Source: Streptomyces sp. Root1304 (GTDB lineage: Bacteria > Actinomycetota > Actinomycetes > Streptomycetales > Streptomycetaceae). Taken from it: a DNA stretch of 64,000 bases. A program made the position numbers and the translations under genes. The DNA lies in NCBI RefSeq assembly GCF_001426405.1, contig NZ_LMEP01000002.1, forward strand, positions 347,335-411,334. Direction: 5' to 3'. The notes below the pieces were generated by a model. That model worked only from the letters and a program-made list of their open reading frames with translations. It did no database searches and had not been told where the DNA came from. Shown here one piece after another: positions 60,820 to 64,000 of this stretch; the stretch's first letter is position 1, and each line of letters opens with the position of its first letter.

Positions 60820-61995
60820 TCAGGCGAGCAGCCCCCGCAGCGGGAAAGCCGCCTTCCGGGTCGCGAGCACCGCCTGGTCCAGCCGGTCCGCCGGGTCGTA
60901 CCCCGCCGTCCACTCCCGGAAGCCCACCGGCCACCGCCCGTCCGTCATCCGCGCCGGACCCAGCTGCCGCGTCCGCGCGTACACCTCGTCCCGCCAGGAC
61001 GCCGGGATCACCGACTCCGGATCCACCGGAGCGTGCGCCGCGATCCCCACCAGATGCGTCCACGACCGCGGTACGACGTCCACCACCGCGTATCCGCCGC
61101 CGCCGAGCGCCAGCCAGCGCCCCTCCGCGTGCTCGTGCGCGAGCTCGTGACAGGCCTCCTGCACCGCCCGCTGCGCGTCGAGCGACACCGCCAGGTGCGC
61201 GAGCGGGTCCTCGAAGTGGGTGTCCGCCCCGTGCTGCGTGACGAGCACCTGCGGCCGGAAGTCCGCGAGCAGCTCGGGAACGACCGCGTGGAAGGCCCGC
61301 AGCCACCCCGCGTCGGCCGTCCCCGCCGGCAGCGCCACGTTCACGGCCCCACCCTCGCCCGCCCCGGCCGCGCCCGTCTCCTCCGGCCACCCGGTCTGCG
61401 GGAACAGCGTCCGCGGGTGCTCGTGCAGCGAGACGGTCAGCACCCGCGGGTCCTCCCAGAACGCCGCCTGCACCCCGTCGCCGTGGTGCACGTCCACGTC
61501 CACGTACGCCACCCGCTCGGCGCCCAGTTCGAGCAGCCGGGCGATGGCCAGCGAGGCGTCGTTGTAGATGCAGAATCCCGAGGCGGCCCCGGGCATCGCA
61601 TGGTGCAGGCCACCCGCGAAGTTCACCGCGTGCTCGGCCTCTCCGCGCCAGATCGCCTCCGCGGCCCCCACCGACTGCCCGGCGATCAGCGCCGACACCT
61701 CGTGCATCCCGGCGAACGCCGGATCGTCGACCGTGCCGAGCCCGTACGCCTGGTCCGCGTGGCGCGGGTCGGCCGAGGCCGCCCGCACCGCCGCCACGTA
61801 GTCCTCACGGTGGACGAGCCGCAGCGTCGAGTCCCCCGCCGGCTTCGCCGCCACCACGTCGACCGCCCGGTCGAGCCCGTGGGCCCGGACCAGCGACATC
61901 GTCAGCGCGAGCCGTACCGGATCCATCGGGTGCTCGGGACCGAAGTCGTACCCCGTGACAGCTTCATCCCACATCAACAGTGCGCGGCTGCTCAT
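60820..61995 (-). CDS. acuC: AcuC-type histone-deacetylase-fold amidohydrolase
   Basis: A 391-residue class II HDAC-like enzyme. Zn ligands and catalytic His lie in NFAGGLHHAMPGAASGFCIY and AYVDVDVHHGDGVQAAFWED, with LGGGGYAV near the end. It removes acetyl groups from proteins such as acetyl-CoA synthetase or from polyamines. The start overlaps the MFS stop by 32 nt; ATG 61993-61995 preceded by TACGGT seven bases upstream. Confidence 0.92.
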   Translation of the reverse strand: MSSRALLMWDEAVTGYDFGPEHPMDPVRLALTMSLVRAHGLDRAVDVVAAKPAGDSTLRLVHREDYVAAVRAASADPRHADQAYGLGTVDDPAFAGMHEVSALIAGQSVGAAEAIWRGEAEHAVNFAGGLHHAMPGAASGFCIYNDASLAIARLLELGAERVAYVDVDVHHGDGVQAAFWEDPRVLTVSLHEHPRTLFPQTGWPEETGAAGAGEGGAVNVALPAGTADAGWLRAFHAVVPELLADFRPQVLVTQHGADTHFEDPLAHLAVSLDAQRAVQEACHELAHEHAEGRWLALGGGGYAVVDVVPRSWTHLVGIAAHAPVDPESVIPASWRDEVYARTRQLGPARMTDGRWPVGFREWTAGYDPADRLDQAVLATRKAAFPLRGLLA

Positions 61996-63169
61996 GCCCG
62001 CCACCGTATCGGGCCTCCCGTGACCCGAACGACGTGGCGTACACCACCGTCACCAGGACGAGCACCATCGGCACCAGCATCGCCCACCGGTAGCTCCACG
62101 CGTCCCCGAGCGCGCCCACCAGGGGCGACCCGACGAGGAAGCCGACGTAGTTGAAGACGTTGAGCCGGGCCACCGCCGCGTCGCTCGCCCCGGGGAACAG
62201 CCGTCCCGCGGCCGCGAAGGTCTGCGGCACGATCACGCTCAGGCCCAGCCCGAGCACCGTGAAGCCGGCGATCCCCGCCCAGGCCCCCGGCGACACCGCC
62301 ACCACGGCGAAGCCCAGCGCCGCGAGCACCGCACCGGCCCGCACGACCATCACGGCCCCGAGCCGCCGCACCCCGAAGTCGCCGACGGCCCGCCCGAGCA
62401 GCGTCGTCACCATGTACGCGTTGTACGGCACGGTCGCCAGCTCCTCCGAGCTGCCGAGCACGTCCTGGAGGTACTTGGCACTCCAGTTGGAGACGGTGGA
62501 GTCACCGATGTAGGCGAAGGTCATCACGAGGCACAGCGGCAGCAGCAGCTTGAAGACGACGCCGTTCCCCTTGCTGTCCCCCGCCGCCGGGGAGCCCTCG
62601 GGCCCGTCCCCGCCGGCCACGTACCACCGGCTCCCGACGAGCACGACGGGCAGCAGCACCGCCACCACCGGCAGGAAGGACTCGAACAGCGACTGGTGCC
62701 AGTGCGCCCCCACCCAGGCCAGCGAGGCCCCCGCGATCCCGCCGAGGCTGTACGAGGCGTGGAAGCCGAGCATGATGCTCCGGCCGTACGCCCGCTGGAG
62801 GCTCACCCCCAGCATGTTCATGGAGGCGTCGAGGGAGCCCACGGCCAGTCCGAAGAGCCCGAGGGCCAGGGCCGCGTGCCAGAGTTCGGAGCCCAGGCCC
62901 ACGGAGAGCAGGGCCAGCAGCACGAACGGCTGGGCCCATCGCAGTACCACTGCGGGTCCCACCCTGGCGACGAGCTTCTCGGTCACCACACTGGCCACAC
63001 CGGCCAGGATCGGCACGGCGGCCAGGAAGACGGGCAGCAGCCCGTCCGAGATCCCGTACTGGTCCTGGAGCGCCGGTATTCGGGTGACGAGCAGCGCGAA
63101 CGTCACCCCCTGTACGAAGAAACTGACCGCCAGGGATCCCCGCCCACGCCGCAACCGCGCATCCGTCAT
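61964..63169 (-). CDS. MFS transporter
   Basis: A 401-residue, 12-helix major facilitator. VSFFVQGVTFALLVTRIPAL is helix 1, and GLAVGSLDASMNMLGVSLQR lies in the middle of the first half. It resembles sugar-type/fucose-permease-like members. The stop lies inside the acuC gene, so the two are coupled. Substrate unknown. ATG 63167-63169. Confidence 0.88.
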   Translation of the reverse strand: MTDARLRRGRGSLAVSFFVQGVTFALLVTRIPALQDQYGISDGLLPVFLAAVPILAGVASVVTEKLVARVGPAVVLRWAQPFVLLALLSVGLGSELWHAALALGLFGLAVGSLDASMNMLGVSLQRAYGRSIMLGFHASYSLGGIAGASLAWVGAHWHQSLFESFLPVVAVLLPVVLVGSRWYVAGGDGPEGSPAAGDSKGNGVVFKLLLPLCLVMTFAYIGDSTVSNWSAKYLQDVLGSSEELATVPYNAYMVTTLLGRAVGDFGVRRLGAVMVVRAGAVLAALGFAVVAVSPGAWAGIAGFTVLGLGLSVIVPQTFAAAGRLFPGASDAAVARLNVFNYVGFLVGSPLVGALGDAWSYRWAMLVPMVLVLVTVVYATSFGSREARYGGGHEQPRTVDVG

Positions 63170-63212
63170 GGCGGCAAAGCGTACGGCCGGAAACTACCGC
63201 TGGGTAGATGGA

Positions 63213-63860
63213 TCACAGTCCCAATATCGCGGGCAGCTCGTCCATCGTCCCGAACCAGCCGTTCGCGCCGGTCAGCTTGGTCCGGGGGGTCATCGCGGTG
63301 AACCCGTACACGTCCATCCCGGCGGCCTGTGCGGCCTGCACGCCGAGCCGGCTGTCCTCGACGACCACACAGCGCTCGGGGGCCACTCCCATCTTGGCGG
63401 CCGCGTGGAGGAAGAGGTCCGGTGCCGGCTTGCCGCGCCCGACGTCCTCGGCGCTGAAGACGATGTCGTCCCGGAACCAGGCGTCGAGCCCGGTCTTCCG
63501 GTGCCCCACCCGGATCCGCTCGTGGCTCCCGGAGGAGGCCACGCAGTACGGGACCCCGGCCTCGGCGAGCTGCTTCACCACGTCCGGAGCCCCGGACACG
63601 GCCTCCAGCTGGTCACGGAAGGCGGCGAAGACGCGCCCGTGGAAGGTGTCGTCGAAGTCCGCCGGCAGCCGCTGCCCGCTCCGCTCCTCGACCAGGTCGT
63701 GGATCCGGTGCATCGCGGATCCCATGTAGTCCCGCACCGATTCCTCGTACGTGGTGGGGTGCCCGAGTTCCGTCAGATAGCCGGCCAGCAGTGTGTTGGA
63801 AATCGACTCGCTGTCCACGAGCACACCGTCGTTGTCGAAGATGACCAGGTCGTAGCGCAT
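63213..63860 (-). CDS. HAD-family hydrolase (beta-phosphoglucomutase-like)
   Basis: A 215-residue HAD. Motif I is IFDNDGVLVDSESISNTLL, the second VASSGSHERIRV, the third GRGKPAPDLFLHAAAKMGV, and the last VVVEDSRLGVQAAQAAGM. It would dephosphorylate a sugar phosphate or act as a mutase. It lies next to the rRNA terminator, transcribed in the same direction as rrn. ATG 63858-63860. Confidence 0.93.
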   Translation of the reverse strand: MRYDLVIFDNDGVLVDSESISNTLLAGYLTELGHPTTYEESVRDYMGSAMHRIHDLVEERSGQRLPADFDDTFHGRVFAAFRDQLEAVSGAPDVVKQLAEAGVPYCVASSGSHERIRVGHRKTGLDAWFRDDIVFSAEDVGRGKPAPDLFLHAAAKMGVAPERCVVVEDSRLGVQAAQAAGMDVYGFTAMTPRTKLTGANGWFGTMDELPAILGL

Positions 63861-63884
63861 GGATCCAGCTTAGAACGCAAAAAT

Positions 63885-63919
63885 GCCTCAACCCCCGGAC
63901 GGAGTCCGGGGGTTGAGGC
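63885..63919 (-). terminator. Rho-independent terminator of the rRNA operon
   Basis: Arms 63885-63900 and 63904-63919 form a 16-bp perfect stem with a three-base loop; on the minus strand it is followed by a T-run (attttt), giving a strong intrinsic terminator right after 5S rRNA. Confidence 0.95.
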
Positions 63920-63927
63920 TAAAAATT

Positions 63928-64000
63928 GTTCGGCGGCGTCCTACTCTCCCACAGGGTCCCCCCTGCAGTACCATCGGCGCTGAAAGGCTTAGCTTCCGGG
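63928..64000 (-). rRNA. rrf: 5S ribosomal RNA, 3' part
   Basis: The minus strand ends ...gtgggagagtaggacgccgc and cgaaca, the Streptomyces 5S 3' end. Only about the last 73 bases are in the window; the rest lies to the right. It marks the end of an rrn operon transcribed leftward. Confidence 0.95.

Overview
The window looks like a chromosomal segment of a Streptomyces (or very close relative). Codon third positions are almost all G/C, and many genes start at GTG or TTG. It holds Streptomyces hallmark genes: rex-hemACD, the developmental sigma factor gene bldN with its anti-sigma gene rsbN, the futalosine-route UbiX/UbiD/UbiA menaquinone trio, a class I LysRS, and many XRE/DUF5753, DUF3558 and DUF2637-type genes. 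No function was checked by database search; family calls rest on motifs read from the translations and on memory of the families.

Layout. 0-3 kb: menaquinone tail-end genes (UbiX partial, UbiA-like, UbiD-like) on the minus strand. 3-6.1 kb: PLDc_N membrane protein, LysR regulator, EamA exporter, FMN reductase. 6.1-8.9 kb: a decaying accessory patch with two small ORFs, a DUF6879-type gene missing its middle, an XRE/DUF5753 regulator, and a methyltransferase gene with an in-frame TGA. 9-13.2 kb: a deaminase, then a tightly paired P-loop ATPase and membrane-anchored periplasmic-binding-like protein. 13.2-24.5 kb: SRPBCC protein, cytochrome c maturation operon (resA-ccdA-resB-ccsB), a deacetylase-like lipoprotein, histidine phosphatase, hemL, a conserved unknown and an APC permease. 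24.6-35.2 kb: accessory genes (MerR, binding protein, a TIGR03086-type gene broken by a 14-bp duplication, AraC, two GNATs, NmrA-like protein, Mut7-C RNase, MarR, TetR plus divergent FAD monooxygenase with three operator-like palindromes, YnfA, SDR). 35.3-37.5 kb: a free-standing LAGLIDADG homing endonuclease gene with a hairpin leader, next to an rtcB RNA ligase gene. 37.6-41 kb: two DUF3558-type lipoproteins and a DUF2637 membrane protein. 41-45 kb: lysS and argS, divergent. 46-52.3 kb: hemB and the rex-hemA-hemC-hemD operon with a near-perfect Rex operator. 52.4-56.6 kb: glutaredoxin, HAD hydrolase, bldN, rsbN. 56.6-63.9 kb: acyltransferase, epimerase, bS22-like mini-protein, an excisionase-type HTH protein, phosphatase, AcuC-like deacetylase, MFS, HAD. 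The right edge is the 3' end of a 5S rRNA with its terminator.

Functional logic. Much of the window serves respiration: menaquinone completion, cytochrome c maturation and haem synthesis (hemL, hemB, hemACD), with haem synthesis placed under the NADH/NAD+ sensor Rex. The bldN-rsbN pair has a promoter-like element before rsbN that resembles the sigma-BldN consensus, suggesting feedback control. From memory of S. coelicolor numbering, the left part matches SCO449x-446x and the right part SCO330x-333x. These lie at similar distances on opposite sides of oriC, so the window may span an origin-symmetric inversion junction, most likely in the 24-41 kb stretch.

Most promising for follow-up: the ATPase/binding-protein pair (9.5-13.2 kb), the homing endonuclease/RtcB neighbourhood (35.3-37.5 kb), three independently broken genes, and a recurring promoter spacing that suggests many leaderless transcripts.
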